From positions 33,093,501 to 33,157,500 of the forward strand of contig OX485805.1 in the NCBI GenBank assembly GCA_950295325.1: a stretch of 64,000 nucleotides of DNA. The letters run 5' to 3'. Numbering within the stretch: the first letter of the stretch is position 1; each line of letters begins with the position of its first letter. Positions 24,780 through 37,800 of this stretch are shown piece by piece. Source of the stretch: Polytrichum commune (Eukaryota; Streptophyta; Polytrichopsida; Polytrichales; Polytrichaceae). The position numbers were made by a program, and so were the translations under genes. The notes beneath the pieces are model-generated. The model was given only the letters and a program-made list of their open reading frames with translations, did no database searches and was not told where the DNA came from.

Positions 24780-26260
24780 AATTATTTATGCAACACGTTG
24801 CAAGGAACAATAATGAATATATAGATAGTAGCATGATTAGGGAAATTTTTGATATATATATATATATAAGGAATTTGTGCAACTCACTTCAATTTGTATG
24901 GTGTTTGTTGGATATAACAATACATGAATGTGTGGAATTGCCAACGCTCATCCTTGTAGAGAAGTGCCCAACAAGTGGCTCCAACAATCCGGCAATAAGA
25001 TGATATGCTTCTACGAAACAATAATGGACAATTTGGTTTGGGCGTATATGCAAATTGCAAATTACATATCGTGGTTGAAATATTATATGACTCGGTAAAA
25101 GGCCCAAGTCCGCGTCCATGACACTAAAGGTTGTTGCTAGGTGTGGAGATCCCATGCTACTCGCAAATGCCATGAAATCTTTATCATTGTGTAAAAGATC
25201 TTAACACTGGGGATAGTGCATTGGAGGGTTTGGAATTATTTGGGTCCACCAAATGGAAGTTGGAGTTGACACCCAGTGATATTGCAATTCACATCGACCC
25301 GACAAAGTGAACTAGTCAACTCTTCATCCTAACACTTGAGCTAAAAGGGCATAGAGGAGTCCTTGAATTCTAATGAGCATAATGTGGTCTATACTACATT
25401 TGTTTTAGAAACTGATTGCCTTTCTTGTCAATGGCACATTGCTAGATTTCCCCCATTTCGACTAAAATATGTTGGGCAATGCAAGCCAACATAAGGACTT
25501 TGTGCAATGTTAAAGTCGAAACTAGAAAAAATGGCGTCCATGCTCCTACATACAAGGGCATGAAAAATGAATATTGTTCCACCAACAATATAGAGTACAA
25601 GTTTTGGGTTTTCTTTGACAACATCAAATGTTGCGTGAGTGGCAACCAGAAAAACATTGGCCTACAGTACCCAACACATGTCCAATTAAAATAGGTATCA
25701 ATCTCTCAAAGGAGGAGACCTTTGCGTTCGAAGTCACTAGGTTCCAATTGCAACAAAAGGAGGCATTTTTCCCTCGCCATAGGCTTTCTACAATTGCCAC
25801 ACTTCCAATCTCTTGATCGTATTTTTGCTTGGCCACCCAACTCTAAGGTTTGGGAAGATAGTGGGTAGCAACCTATTAGCATTGACATCATGTTATAAAA
25901 ACAAATGGGACGGCGTCAAACTTATGGACTGTTACTATGTTATTAGAGTCATTGCCATTTCATATCCTAGGTTTGGAGTGTTAATCGACATCTTTTGCAA
26001 TGAGGAAATCGACATCTTTTGCAATGAGGAAATCGCATATCATGTCACAATTGGCAACATCCCGCATTGCACATGCCCGGACTTCACAAAAATGTCATCT
26101 TAGTTTTTGGGAAATAAATGGAAATGGGTGTACTACAAACATCTTTATCATGTGTTTAGATTTATGTGCAAAGTACATTACTAGAGTGACAACATCATTC
26201 ATGCTCCAACCTATACATACAACAAGGTGATGTGGCTATTGGAACTTGCAAGTGTAAGTA
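24780..26260 (+). pseudogene. Decayed SWIM-domain (Mutator-like) transposase relic
   Basis: The best-preserved part is near 26035-26180 on the + strand: Y-H-V-T-I-G-N-I-P-H-C-T-C-P-D-F (cysteines at 26068 and 26074), an in-frame TAG, then W-V-Y-Y-K-H-L-Y-H-V-F. This fits the SWIM zinc-binding pattern CxC...CxH, with the third cysteine changed to tyrosine (26134-26136). SWIM domains lie C-terminally in plant MULE transposases and FAR1-like proteins. Upstream frames (25813-26103, and weaker pieces from 24788) look like parts of the same protein but are broken by stops, and no DDE catalytic residues could be assigned. It is not functional. The limits are approximate. Confidence 0.45.
25987..26034 (+). 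repeat. Exact 24-bp tandem duplication in the SWIM relic
   Basis: The 24-base unit at 25987-26010 is repeated exactly at 26011-26034. It keeps the frame and adds eight residues (D-I-F-C-N-E-E-I) just before the SWIM motif. Exact identity in otherwise decayed sequence implies a recent slippage event. Confidence 0.9.
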
Positions 26261-27709
26261 ACATTTCAAGTGTTTTGTTCCCTACATGCTTGAGAATGTC
26301 ATTAAGTGATATGTACTACTGTGGATTCTTACAATAAAAATCAACGAAGGATTGATAGGTTTTAGAAGTATCCGTGATTATAGGTTCCCTTCATTGTTGT
26401 TCAATCAAAATAACAATATCTCAAGGTTGAAAATTTACCTTAAATGAATATTAATTTTAGAGTATGATCCTTAAAATTATGCACATTTGCTAAATTTGAC
26501 AACATTTCTCACATGCTACCATTCACTACTCATGTATTATAGCTCATTACTCACTGCTCATCGCTCGTGTTTCAACTTCTTTCAGGCAACATAGGTGGGC
26601 GTTTAATGAATTTAAGATTGGTAATTTCAACAGTACAAGGTATGTGGGGGGTATACAACATGTGTGCGAGGACATGAATATAGGGCTTTGAAAGGGGAGA
26701 TTATAGGTGTGGGGTATAATGTGGGGAGAGGTAATTTGATATTGCAGGTGGGCAACAAGCGGTATAAAATAATGACCTTTGTCAAGGAGATTGTGTATGG
26801 GCAATGATAAACACCAAGAGTGGATGTGGGAAATGATATATGTCCGGAATGCCATGGGTGTATATATGAAATTGAAAAGGGGGATTGTAACAACTTGGGG
26901 TTCACAATGGCTATGTATTCTTATCTCCAAACCCCAAAGCAATGGACTTTCATCTTTGTCAAACAAAATCTATTGAAGTGGTTTTGATAATATCACTTGG
27001 TGTAAGATGGTGCATTGTCTAAGGGCTCTTGATTTTATCATTACTAAAATCATTTTAGACTATGTTGCCTTTGTATCTATATATTTTAGCTATTCACAAC
27101 TAACATGCCTCAAGTCTTCTAATGGTGGCCATGACCACTTTTGGTTTCATTCCACCCGCATAAGGGACTTCCTATAGGCCTTTGTGAAACTTTCTCTTTT
27201 GTCTATCATCTTCATGCTCTTGGTGGTTGTGGCTCTTGGCCTTGGGGGCGCACTCCATACGACTGTCCCTCACATGTGCGAACGAAGTTGGCTACCCCTA
27301 TATTATATGGCATAGATAAAATTTTCTACATATACATAACCATTGATAATATCTATGTATATTTAAAAATATAGTCATCTCATTTTTGGAGTAATAGTTT
27401 TAGTTCAATTGCATCATCCTAGTTAGAAACGATATGTTTTGTGGAAAAAAATATCATCAAATTTGGTTAACATTTTTTTATTATGTAATAGATATTGTGT
27501 ATATCTACTCGTGAAAAAAAATTGATAAAATTTTGACATGTTTTGGTGATGCAATTGAGAGATTTTATTTTTTATTTTTTATTTTTTGTTCACACGTGGT
27601 GTTCAACTTGACAATGGAGTGCACCCCTTGGGCTCTCAGCTTGTAGCATATGTGTTTGTTTGTAGCTATTGGATTAAGTTTTGAATTTTTTTCGGTTTGC
27701 CTTCTAAGT
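26261..27709. other. Intergenic sequence, nothing recognised
   Basis: A 139-codon reverse-strand frame (26547-26966) is biased to I, P, H, S and T like the LINE coding strands elsewhere in the window, but no motif could be assigned. Confidence 0.35.
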
Positions 27710-27990
27710 AGTTTTAACCACATATTAAAGTATTGCCTATCTAAAGATTATTGGTTGATACCCTAATCTTAGGTTTTTAACACCTTAACCTATAATTTAG
27801 GGTTATATCCATTGTAGGTTAAAGTCTTCACAAACACTTGGTTGATATCCTAATTGTAGGTTCTTTAACAATATAGGCTAATATCCACCATAAGTTAGGG
27901 TATTGACTGTATAAGCACTCTCGGTTGATAATCTAAACAAAGGTCTTTTAATATCTTAACCAAAAGTAAAGGGCAATATCCACTAAAATT
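27710..27990. repeat. Degenerate tandem repeat, period about 83-87 bp
   Basis: GGTTGATA followed by a CTAA word begins at 27753, 27840 and 27923. Each unit also carries AGGTT or AGGTC, a TTAAC-type word and an ATATCCAC/ATATCCATT phrase. About three diverged units are present. Confidence 0.5.
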
Positions 27991-28684
27991 CAATAAAATC
28001 ATGTAAATTTTAATAACCAACATGTTATTTTTCTAAAATTCAATACAAATCATGCCAATTATTATTTTTCAAATTCTTGAAACACACAATAAATATGATA
28101 ACAAGGATAAATCATGACATGTGATTAAAAAAATATCCTCAAAAATTTCTTAAATCTTGAATTGTGTTCAAAGGAAGTTGCATATGTTAATTGATGTGCG
28201 ACAATAATAGGAGTATAATTATAGTAAAAAACATTAATGATGTCTAATATGTCTATTTATGAAGGGATATCAATAATAACAAATGAAGAAAATCCTTAAA
28301 TATATATATTTTAAACACTTTAATCCAAAAAATTAATACAATTCAAATTACTCTATTTAACATCAAATAAAAATAATATCACTAAAATCCAAAATCCCTG
28401 GCAATCCATAAATCCTGCAAGTCATTTTAACTTCTTTATATGATGAAAGAACATAAAGGTATATTTAAATAAAACTTTGATGTAGTAATTGTCGTGAACT
28501 ATGGGTTAATTTCGTATCTTAGTTGGTTGAAAGCGATATTATGGATCACATATAAGAGAAGTTTCTTTGAACTTATTTGCATGACCTATGCATGTAGCCT
28601 TAAATTCCCCAACCTCAATTTTAATTTGTTCATTATGATATGTGAAATGTGTATTATGTACGTAATAGTTGGTGGTAAGAAATA
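27991..28684. other. AT-rich intergenic sequence
   Basis: Nothing recognised. Confidence 0.4.
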
Positions 28685-28706
28685 TCTTCTTCTTCTTCTT
28701 CTTCTT

Positions 28707-28737
<31 letters not shown>

Positions 28738-28754
28738 TTATTATTATTATTAAA
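28685..28754. repeat. Compound CTT and ATT microsatellite
   Basis: About 17 CTT/TTC triplets are followed directly by about six ATT triplets. The resulting poly-Leu and poly-Arg frames are artefacts. Confidence 0.95.
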
Positions 28755-29607
28755 GGTGAATGATATATATGTATATATATAACTACTATATATAAGGGAT
28801 GAAGCATAAACAATGTCATGTTAGGTTACGATCACATAATACTACTAGGTAGAGGTATCAACATTAATCTTTATACTATAATAGACAACAATCATGTTGT
28901 GAAGATTATGTGAGGGCATTAACGGGCGGGCTTATGGTTATGGTATCGACTATAATACACCTACAGTTAGTGTATCAACCGAATACATTGTGAATCCACA
29001 ATTTCATATGATAGTATTAATAAAAGGTTATGTTTATTATCTTAATTTAATTATTTTAATCAAAGTGATTGGATTGCCACAATAAAGACCATAATTTTGT
29101 GGAATAAAAGTATGTGCACAATTTTCAACAAAAAGTAGATACAACAAACTTCAAAGATATGAACAATCCAACAAGCAAGGTGGACTGTGCTTAAAAGTCA
29201 ACACATGTATGTCACCAAACATTATTAATTGATTTCCACATTTATGAAGAAGGATCCAAAGCCACATTATACACACCCTCTCCCCGCTTCCCCTCAATAG
29301 TTTGGAAAATAACAATCCGAGCTCGTCATATGCACATGCTTTCTTCGTTTCTTTAAAATTAGTCCAGAGTGGACAAAGAGGGCCTACCTATCAACTTACA
29401 ACTCACCCTCTAAAACGAGCTCCATTCCACCCTCATATGGAATTTGTTATTGGATGAGCTTATATACACTTTACAAATTCCCGGGTAAGTGCAGCAAGGT
29501 GATGGAATCAAGATAATCATGGAGGTTTAAAGAATCAATGGAGCAATCATTACGCGAGATAACTAAAACGGCAAGGGATGTAAAAGATGCTTAAGTTGAT
29601 GGTATGA
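28755..29607. other. Intergenic sequence, nothing recognised
   Basis: A C-rich piece near 29270-29470 resembles the base composition of the LINE coding strand, but no motif could be placed. Confidence 0.35.
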
Positions 29608-29770
29608 GATGAACCTTGACTATTGGATGACAATGGAGAGGTACCCAAATTGAACAAAGTGGTTGGCGGTTCAATTCCTGGCCGTGAAATCGTCTCTTAA
29701 CTTGATGAAACTAGCCAAGTGGTCAAGCGCCTCTTGTGTTCCAGAAACATATAAAATAAAATAAATAAAA
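29608..29770 (+). mobile_element. tRNA-derived SINE, copy B
   Basis: The A-box-like TGGATGACAATGG (29624-29636) and B-box GGTTCAATTCC (29668-29678) start 44 bases apart, the normal tRNA spacing. The unit ends in an A-rich tail (AAAATAAAATAAATAAAAA, 29752-29770), typical of SINEs mobilised by LINEs. An imperfect 16-base match between 29587-29602 (ATGCTTAAGTTGATGG) and 29771-29786 (ATGTTGAAGTTGTCAG) may be an old target duplication. The body aligns with copy A at 10086-10232. The parental tRNA cannot be named from the decayed 5' part. Confidence 0.7.
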
Positions 29771-29880
29771 ATGTTGAAGTTGTCAGGGAGTTGCCAAGCA
29801 AGACCAATGGATTAATTGACACAGGCAAGAAAGGGCGGGATTTCAACAATCACTGTAGAAAACTTGTTTCAAATGATTAT

Positions 29881-31640
29881 TTAAATAGGATTATGGGATG
29901 TAAGAGCCATTGAGGGATTGGCAAGGATTTTCTTTATTTTAAGGGAGTGAGGGATGATATTTTTGTTTGGGTTGCATTCAACAAGATGGATGGTAATACA
30001 AGACATGGTCAAAGAGGTGAGAACATGGCGTCTATCTTGGGAGGGTTGTTGAGTAGTGCTTACTTTGTTGCACATGTCGGTGCGCTTGATGAGGGTCGAG
30101 CATCTTCGGAGTGGCAAAAGATCACGGTTGTAGAGTATACATGTAGAGGACGGATTTTTGATTTGTCGAAGAGTGACAATGTTGAAGGATACAAGTTTAT
30201 TTATAAATTTTTGAGAATTCATAACACTATTCATCCATATGGGTCGGTTCCAAGACCCTAGAATATGGCAATTGTATTATGGGAATATTTGTTTGCTATT
30301 CATATAATTAAGCGAAACTTGGAAATTTGGATGGAGTTATACTCCTGGCATTATGCACATGAATTATTGTTCATCCTAATATTTTTCCTTGAATTTATTT
30401 TTCATAGCAACATTATCATTGAAAATAGGGACATTATTCAAACCATTCTTACTATTTAAACCGGCAATATTCATTATTCGTACTAGCGTCAATTTCTTCC
30501 TTATTTCTAAGTTTCTTCCCATGAAAGTAAGATATCAGATGCCCATGTCAAATGGAACACACCCGTGTTAAATATAAGATGCACACATAACCATGCATTT
30601 GAATAATGTTATGTTAGCTTTGTGGTGTAGGGTTTGGTGTCGTAGAAAGGCTCATGGTACCATCCCATGTGTAGAAGGGATGTGGCAAGTGAGAAGGTAG
30701 AGTCAATGGGGGCTATTGTGAATTCAAAAGTGTGTTTTTCAGTACAAATAATGTGCAAGGAGAGTGCACATAATAGGTAATTGATGGGAGTGACGAAAAT
30801 GACATAAGCAAAGCATCATTTCATTTATTTATTTTGTCAAGCACAAATATTTGTATAATTTTCATTTGAACACTGGGACTAGGTGAATACCAAGGTACGT
30901 GTAAGATTCCTTTTGAAATAGTGTGGGGAGGCTATGAGTTTTTTCCTCTTTTTTTTCTTGTGATTTTATGTACGTAGTAGATGCTATGGAAGAAAACATT
31001 GATTCATTTGGGCATCATGTGATGGTGCACTTGGGTATATGCACCCAATTGGCAAAGCAACGGAGTTTTGAATGTCATTGTTAGATGTGAGGGATAGTAT
31101 CAATCAGGATCGCGAGATCATCAACATAAGTAGTATTGTCACATAGAGAGGTGTTCAAATGAGATGTTATCACGTTCTAACCATCAAAGTTCATGGTCTA
31201 GGAAAATGATACAAACATAAGTGTAAAGGGTACCTTGGGGGTGCCACCCTTGGACAATTCCACAACTAATGTTGATGGGATGGGTAGTAGTGAAATGGAG
31301 ACCTTGAAAAGAGGCGATTGTTTGAGAGTTCGTATTACCAATAAAATTGACGGTGTCTCTTGGGTAGCCAAGATCTTGCATGATTACGTGAAGGCATATT
31401 CAATGAATAGAATTGAAGGCATTTTTGAAGTCTATGCATGTAATGTAAGCGTCTTGATTTGTGTATCTGGCATCTTCAAGTGCCGTGATGAAGTCAAAAT
31501 CTAATGTTATAAATAATACTTCTCGTGGAGGTAGTATTGGGGATGAAACATGATTGAGAGGTTCCACTAGGAATATAGGGAAACCCCATGCTTCATTTTG
31601 TGCTCCAATTGTGAACAAGCACATGGAAATGATGTGTCAT
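29881..31640 (-). mobile_element. Decayed L1-type LINE, copy 2 (reverse strand)
   Basis: Read on the - strand from 31624, the frame gives L-E-D-A-R-Y-T-N-Q-D-A-Y-I-T-C-I-D-F-K-N-A-F, an in-frame TGA, then M-Q-D-L-G-Y-P and I-N-I-S-C-G-I-V-Q-G. After a frameshift comes T-Y-V-D-D-L-A with the catalytic box intact (Y-V-D-D at 31117-31128). Further down, - strand frames near 30000-30200 (Q-K-F-I-N-K-L-V-S-F-N-I) match the piece Q-K-L-V-T-F-N-I of copy 1. Many stops make it non-functional. Endonuclease, RNase H and both ends were not found. Confidence 0.75.
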
Positions 31641-34600
31641 GATTGCCTGCAACTTTGGCCACAAATTTTATTGATTTGAGTTTTGTTTTTTAAATATATG
31701 GTAATAATGAACCAAGATTATCAATTGACACTTAAAAATCAAGCATTTCAAAAATATTTCTCATTATGATAACATAATTCACAATAATCCCTTGCTATGG
31801 CCAAAATCTCACATCTAAAATGTAACCAACATTGTTTTATTTTGCTTGTTTCAAAATTCAAACAACAACATGTTGTCCGATTCAAGCCCATTTAGTGCTA
31901 TCCAAACCACCCTTCAATTCATAATCCAAGTTTGTTAGTTAATTTTTTTACATCGAGATCTTATGAACCAAAACCTACACGGGCATGTTAGGTATTGCAT
32001 ACATATTACAAATAAGTTATAAGTATATGATTACATATTGTTGGAAAGTGGTAGGCAAGGAGGGGTGCACCACATTGGGTTTGTGATGGTTGACAACATG
32101 TAAAATAGGCTTTGGCTTGCAAATGATTTATGGCATTGAAAAATATCAATCAACATGGTAATGGTTTACATGTGATGGGATAAGTGTCCTTCATTGTTTG
32201 AGAATATAAGGCTAGGAAGTCCCAAGTCTTTGTTTCAATTAAATCATCAAGTTAATGTTAATGTCTTTCTCTTGGAGACTACTCCATTCAACTACTACAG
32301 GGAATTAACATGTTTGATAGCATGTCGATGTACTTTTGGTCCCATAAGCCCTCTGGCCTCTTGGACTTTACAATCGACTTTATTTTATTGGAGTGGGGAA
32401 AAAGAGAGAGAAAAGGACTGATGAGTCACGATTCGAGTCCGTAACAATAAATTATGAGGATAAATATATATTGTCTCAAAAAGTGTGGGAAATGGCCACC
32501 TCATGGTTCTTGAGGATGGGATGCTCTCCCACATGTCAAAGACAATTGCATAATTTTGAAAGGAGAGCATGGGAGTGCCACTCTTTGACTGTAGCAGCCA
32601 AAATAGCGTGCTACTTGCTATTCTCATATTATATTGTGAAGTGGTTTTTGTTGGTGTTTTATATTTCCATTGTAGTAGGCTTGTTGTTTAAACCACACTA
32701 ACTTAGTTTGAAGCTAAGAAGTGAAGTTAGTGTGGGTTGCGAATGTAGCCACAATCCAGCACATGAGTGCACACACATTTGGGTTGGTAAGTAAGCTTCA
32801 TTGAGGAGTGAGTGACAGGCCACCTGCTTGCTTTCACCTCCCAAAGATGGTTCACATCTGAACCACAAATCAATATAACTTAATTACCTACCACCCCCCC
32901 CCCCCTCCTAACTTAATTCTCATTCCAAATCTTTCACAACTTTTTTTTTTTTGAGACAGAAGGCCAACAGGCCAACGCCAAAGCACAGGAGGCAGTTGAC
33001 CACCTGGCAAGTTTTCCATCAAGTAGAGAGGAGATTTATCTTTCACAACTTTGGATGGCTCAACATACAGTATGTTGGATACTTGGTTGGGTGTGTAAAG
33101 GACACTTCATCTTCATCTTTGTGCTTCTCACGTGCTGCTCAATATTGGAAGTGTATTAATGAAGTAAATAATAGGAATAATAATTATAAAATGAATGTCG
33201 ATGCTTATTATGCATCGACGTGATTGGGAACCCATTCTTCCGTATTTTGATCATGTTTTATCAAGCTTTAACGTAGGGTTACTTCCATCCTTTCAAAGGG
33301 AAGGGGGGGGGCTCCTTTTACGAGAGAGAGAGAGAGATCTTATGGTGGTTCCACGGGGACGTGGTTGTTGTACTAAGTATGTTAGGTATTTTATGAATTT
33401 TTGGTGTAGTTGCCTCATGAGCCCCCCCCCCAAGTTTGTGGTATTTTGAGGTGCTTTAGCACTTTTACTAAGTGTTCATGTTATGTTTGTACATGTATTT
33501 GGGGCATTCAAATGTGAGATTGTAATGTAGGGTGTGTGGTGGCATGATTAAGATCGTGTGTGATGGCATATTTGATTGGTGGAGTGGAGCTTTGATGATG
33601 GTGATGATGAGTATGATGATGGTGGTGGTGTCATTGTTTTCTTTGGCAACCATTCACAAAGTATAGATTGCTTCCGAAGCATATCAGTGGTTAGTATGGT
33701 GGGGACACCCTCCCATTTTGATGAGCTAGCGAAGCTAGATGACCAAGATACAATTTTTTGTTATGTGGTGGATTGTAATGTGTGAGTTTTATGGGTGATG
33801 TGAGGGATGAGGAGTAGTAAGGGTCCACCCGCACCTAATTAAGAAAATTATCTAACTTACGATTTAGTGAGGTTAGCTAACTAAAATCATGACCACACCA
33901 CTTAGCTAGGAGAATCAACCAACAATGTCAGTTAGTGAAATTGGCTACCATAGAGGGCTCTCTATGCCAACACCAAAAAATTATTTTCCCCTCAAAAATT
34001 GCCATGCTCACATTCGCCACCACCCACTTGTATCCATGTGGAAACTACATTCCGGGACATGTAAAGATGAAATAGGCTGCTCTCTATGGTAACTCATTTG
34101 CGAGTTGACCGAATGCATGGTCGCACATCCCGGTTATCACTAACCAAAGGTTGACGAACTTAAGAGAGGAGTTAAGGTTGACCGACCAAAGTTTTGCTAA
34201 ACTTGCCCAAGTTTTGAACATGACACTAAAATTTTATTATACATTATAGTTATTTGGCCCACATCATTTGTGTTTCATTATGATTCAAATATAATAAAGA
34301 TTAAAAAATAATGTTAGTTGCATAAAATTGGGCATTGCCAATTATAGTTTATATTCGAGAACTATATGTTAATTTAGGACAATGTATGAAATAGTGTGGT
34401 CCACCTCATAGAGGAGCAGAGAAGAGATGGGAAATTGAAAGGTGGGCATTCAAGACAAACACTCAAGACAAACACTCAAGCTACTCATTCATAAAAGTTA
34501 GCATTAGGGGTATGATGAGTTGAGATTTATTCACAAAAGCAAGGTCCCAAACTTAGCTAACTTCTATTTTGATAGGTTTTATTTAAACCTTGATTTTAAC

Positions 34601-34839
34601 GAGGCGGTGAGGCCATGAGATAGATTAGCTTTCGCATAGGTTACCTACCTCATATGTTAGCTAACTTTCTTTGGAGTTATCTTTGACGTTAATGTCAGTT
34701 GTTGTGAATCGTCTAATTTGCTCATACTTGTTAATGATGAAGGTGTTTTGTGGTGTTAACGATTGGAGGCACTCACACCCAAATACGGTGGTAGCTTGCT
34801 ACAACTATCCACTGCACAAAAGTGTCCAACTAGAAATCA
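31641..34839. other. Intergenic sequence with poly-C/poly-G runs
   Basis: No gene recognised. It contains C or G homopolymers at 32894-32905, 33303-33311 and 33422-33431, a GA dinucleotide run near 33320-33336, a cruciform at 32691-32738 and a 15-base direct duplication near 34450-34480 (ACACTCAAGACAAAC). A 102-codon + frame at 32393-32701 has no recognised domain. Confidence 0.45.
32691..32738. repeat. 48-bp cruciform-forming inverted repeat
   Basis: AACCACACTAACTT (32691-32704) pairs with AAGTTAGTGTGGGTT (32724-32738) with one bulge. Inside lies a second small hairpin, CTTAG...CTAAG. The ACACTAA arm resembles the ends of the palindromic MITE family. Confidence 0.6.
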
Positions 34840-37800
34840 ACTTCAAAATGCCAACAAAGAAAGAAAATTCATCCACTTGGCATAAAACACTCCCACCCTC
34901 GTCCACCAAAGCCCGAGAATGGGAGATACAAGCCACACCCATAGAGGAGAAATGTCGGATGAGATGAAGTAATGACAACCTCAAAGCAACAAGGAGGGCT
35001 CACAAAGGTGGAACCACAACAAAGTAACAATCCCTAGCATCAAAAGTATTGCACAAATGTTATATGGATGTGCCATTCAATGAGGCAACATCCATCTTGA
35101 AGGAAAACCCGATTGGATGAGGAACTCCTCAACTTGGGGACACCACTCACCAAAATTGAAGAATTCCGAACTCTCTGCCGAGCATTCCCTGAGGATACAT
35201 CAACATCTTTACCCACATGGGAGGCCGGATGTGGTCCCGAGACAACAATTTCATTTCACACAATTTCTAATACATGTAGGTGAAACAAAACACCGGGCTA
35301 TATGAGGGCTTCCACATTACTATTTGCTTCGACACCAAATTTACAAATATGAGCAAAGGTGATGCCCATAGTATGTGCCTCAAATGTCTACACAAGATGA
35401 ACATATATCTTGGTACAAAATAATCGAACCCAATTGATACGGGGTTGAACCAAATCACCAAGAATTGGGGGGCTTTCTCAAAGACTTGCTCAAAGATCAT
35501 GACTCAGAGAGGGATTAACACTATTGACATGCGAACGTGCATTTGTGATGAAGCTTGAAGGGAAAGAACATGTCATATGTAAAGTTGAAAAAATAATTTA
35601 GCTAGTGACAAAAGTATGAAATCCTTTGACTCCACATCAAAGGTGACACACTACGCGACCACACCACACATGGTATCTTCAACATAGAAAGCTACTAATG
35701 AGGCCAACAACTTGAGTTATTAACTTTGACCAAATTATAAGTATTGAAGGACTACGCATGTCTTACTCTAGCCTTTGAGGAAGCAAGAGACTTGGTCTTA
35801 GAGCATGGCCTACTCTACAACCATGAGAAACTCAAGGTTAGTGTAACATATGACCGGGACGTTGACAACCCGTTTGAGTTACAGATTAGCACAATATTAG
35901 TTGTCAACAACCTACTCCAAAAGGAGTCCCAATCCGCGATAGTGAGAACTATCAAGAAGCTATTCAATGAAGACAACATCGTTCAAATGAGCTTTGGACA
36001 TACCTCCAAGCACACGGAGAATAGACAAGTCGGATGTGCCACATACAATGTCTCAACGCAGCGGTCTATATAGAATGGTTAAACAAATCCGCCTACATCC
36101 TTGGGAGGTGTGTTGACTTCTTACCTCACTGCAAAAGCATTGACAGTTCGGAATCAAATCAAATCATCTTCCACTTTGGCCCAAGCCCCAACCTGACATG
36201 CGATTGCACAAAAAATTCAAGCAATGCATAACTCTCTACTCATCAACCCACCAATCACTTAGAAAAGCTTCAACCGCACAATGCAAGCTCGGGTGAAGAA
36301 ATTTGATGAAAAAATTGCCACAACGGTGTCCATAAAACAACCTTAACATAGACAAATGCGTGGAGGCGGCAAATGACACACTCAAAGTTCAAGCTGCACG
36401 CATCTCTACGGCTATGGGAGCAATGGCTATTGAGTTCCAACTCTCAAACCGACGCCTATAGCTAAAGCATTCTTTTTCACCACCACCATCCCAATCCTTC
36501 CAACCCACAACCACTCAACTGTCCACCCACCCATAATGAAGGAACACTACCTCAACTCCAAGCCCCTCTAGGTTTTTACAACTCACCACCGACCAACAAT
36601 AATCATCGAGCTTATAACACATACCATGAATGGCTCCCTCATAGGCTCACATCAATGGTTCATTGCACTATATATATATCAAAAAGAGCTCAAGCTCTTT
36701 CCATGGATCTTTATCATCTTTCCAAAACGTATGCAAACAAAAAATACAATTGTCCACGTCAAAGAAAACCACATCAACGTATCAATAATAATATTAAATA
36801 TATATCTAATCCCTATCCCAAACCCAATAAAATCTTCCACAAACATATCCACCTCAAATGCTTTCTACATGCTCTCATAATAATAGGTATTTTTCACATG
36901 TCACACAAACATCCAACAACCACATATTACCAAAATTGCCCCTATATTTTCACACTACCTGCATACCACCCCAAGGCAAACTCCACATACACACAAAGTA
37001 CACCCAACAAACTCATAAGCATTATCCCCCCACATGCATAAATAAAACAACTTAACCACTCTCATGGTAAACGCAAACTTCATAGGAATCCTCTTTAGCA
37101 TCTTATACATACACCTTCAAAAACCCAAATGTAGAATTATTCATTATTAAACATGCATCTCCTCTATCCTCATTCTACTTGCCAAAGAGATCTCACCAAA
37201 CCCATGACCTACATACCACACCCTTGAAAAAATGCCAAAATATTCCAAGAAAAATACTACCAAAAATATTTCATGCCATAAAAACCCAAATATGTTACTT
37301 CTCTTCGTACAACCTCTCAAACACAACGCTAACCTCAACTAAGAGCTCCCTCACCTAACCAAATATGCCCAACTTCTCCGATGATACCATTCCTCACACA
37401 TCATGTATACCTTAATAGTCTCCATAAGCCCCATACCAATACAATGCAGCATGACCCTCCAAAATGGAGTCCCTGCACGTAGTCTCACTATACTAAGAAG
37501 AGTACACAATTTGACCACCCCCATTTGACCCCCACTTCTATTTGTCCCATGTCTTAATTGTTTAGCATTGCCCACACACCAAACCAACCCGTACAAAAAC
37601 TATATGACAACATCAAACTTAACATCTTACACAAAACCACACCATCTCAATTATCACTTCAACGACTATTCTTGACCTATCCCATAGATCTCTTAAAAAA
37701 ATCTCTCAAATTTCTACAACCAATACTCGGTTTCTCACATGAACCACACCAAACCCCGAAATCAACAATAACATCAATGCTAAACCAATATATATACATA

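Noticed and set aside
26547-26966. 139-codon reverse-strand frame as a gene
   Set aside because: Biased composition like decayed LINE strands but no recognisable motif, so it is not listed as a gene or element.
28494-28819. Frames with poly-Leu or poly-Arg
   Set aside because: Produced by the CTT/ATT microsatellite.
29668-29678. A tRNA gene, suggested by the perfect B box
   Set aside because: No acceptor or anticodon stem can be drawn, and a diverged second copy plus an A-rich tail fit a SINE better.
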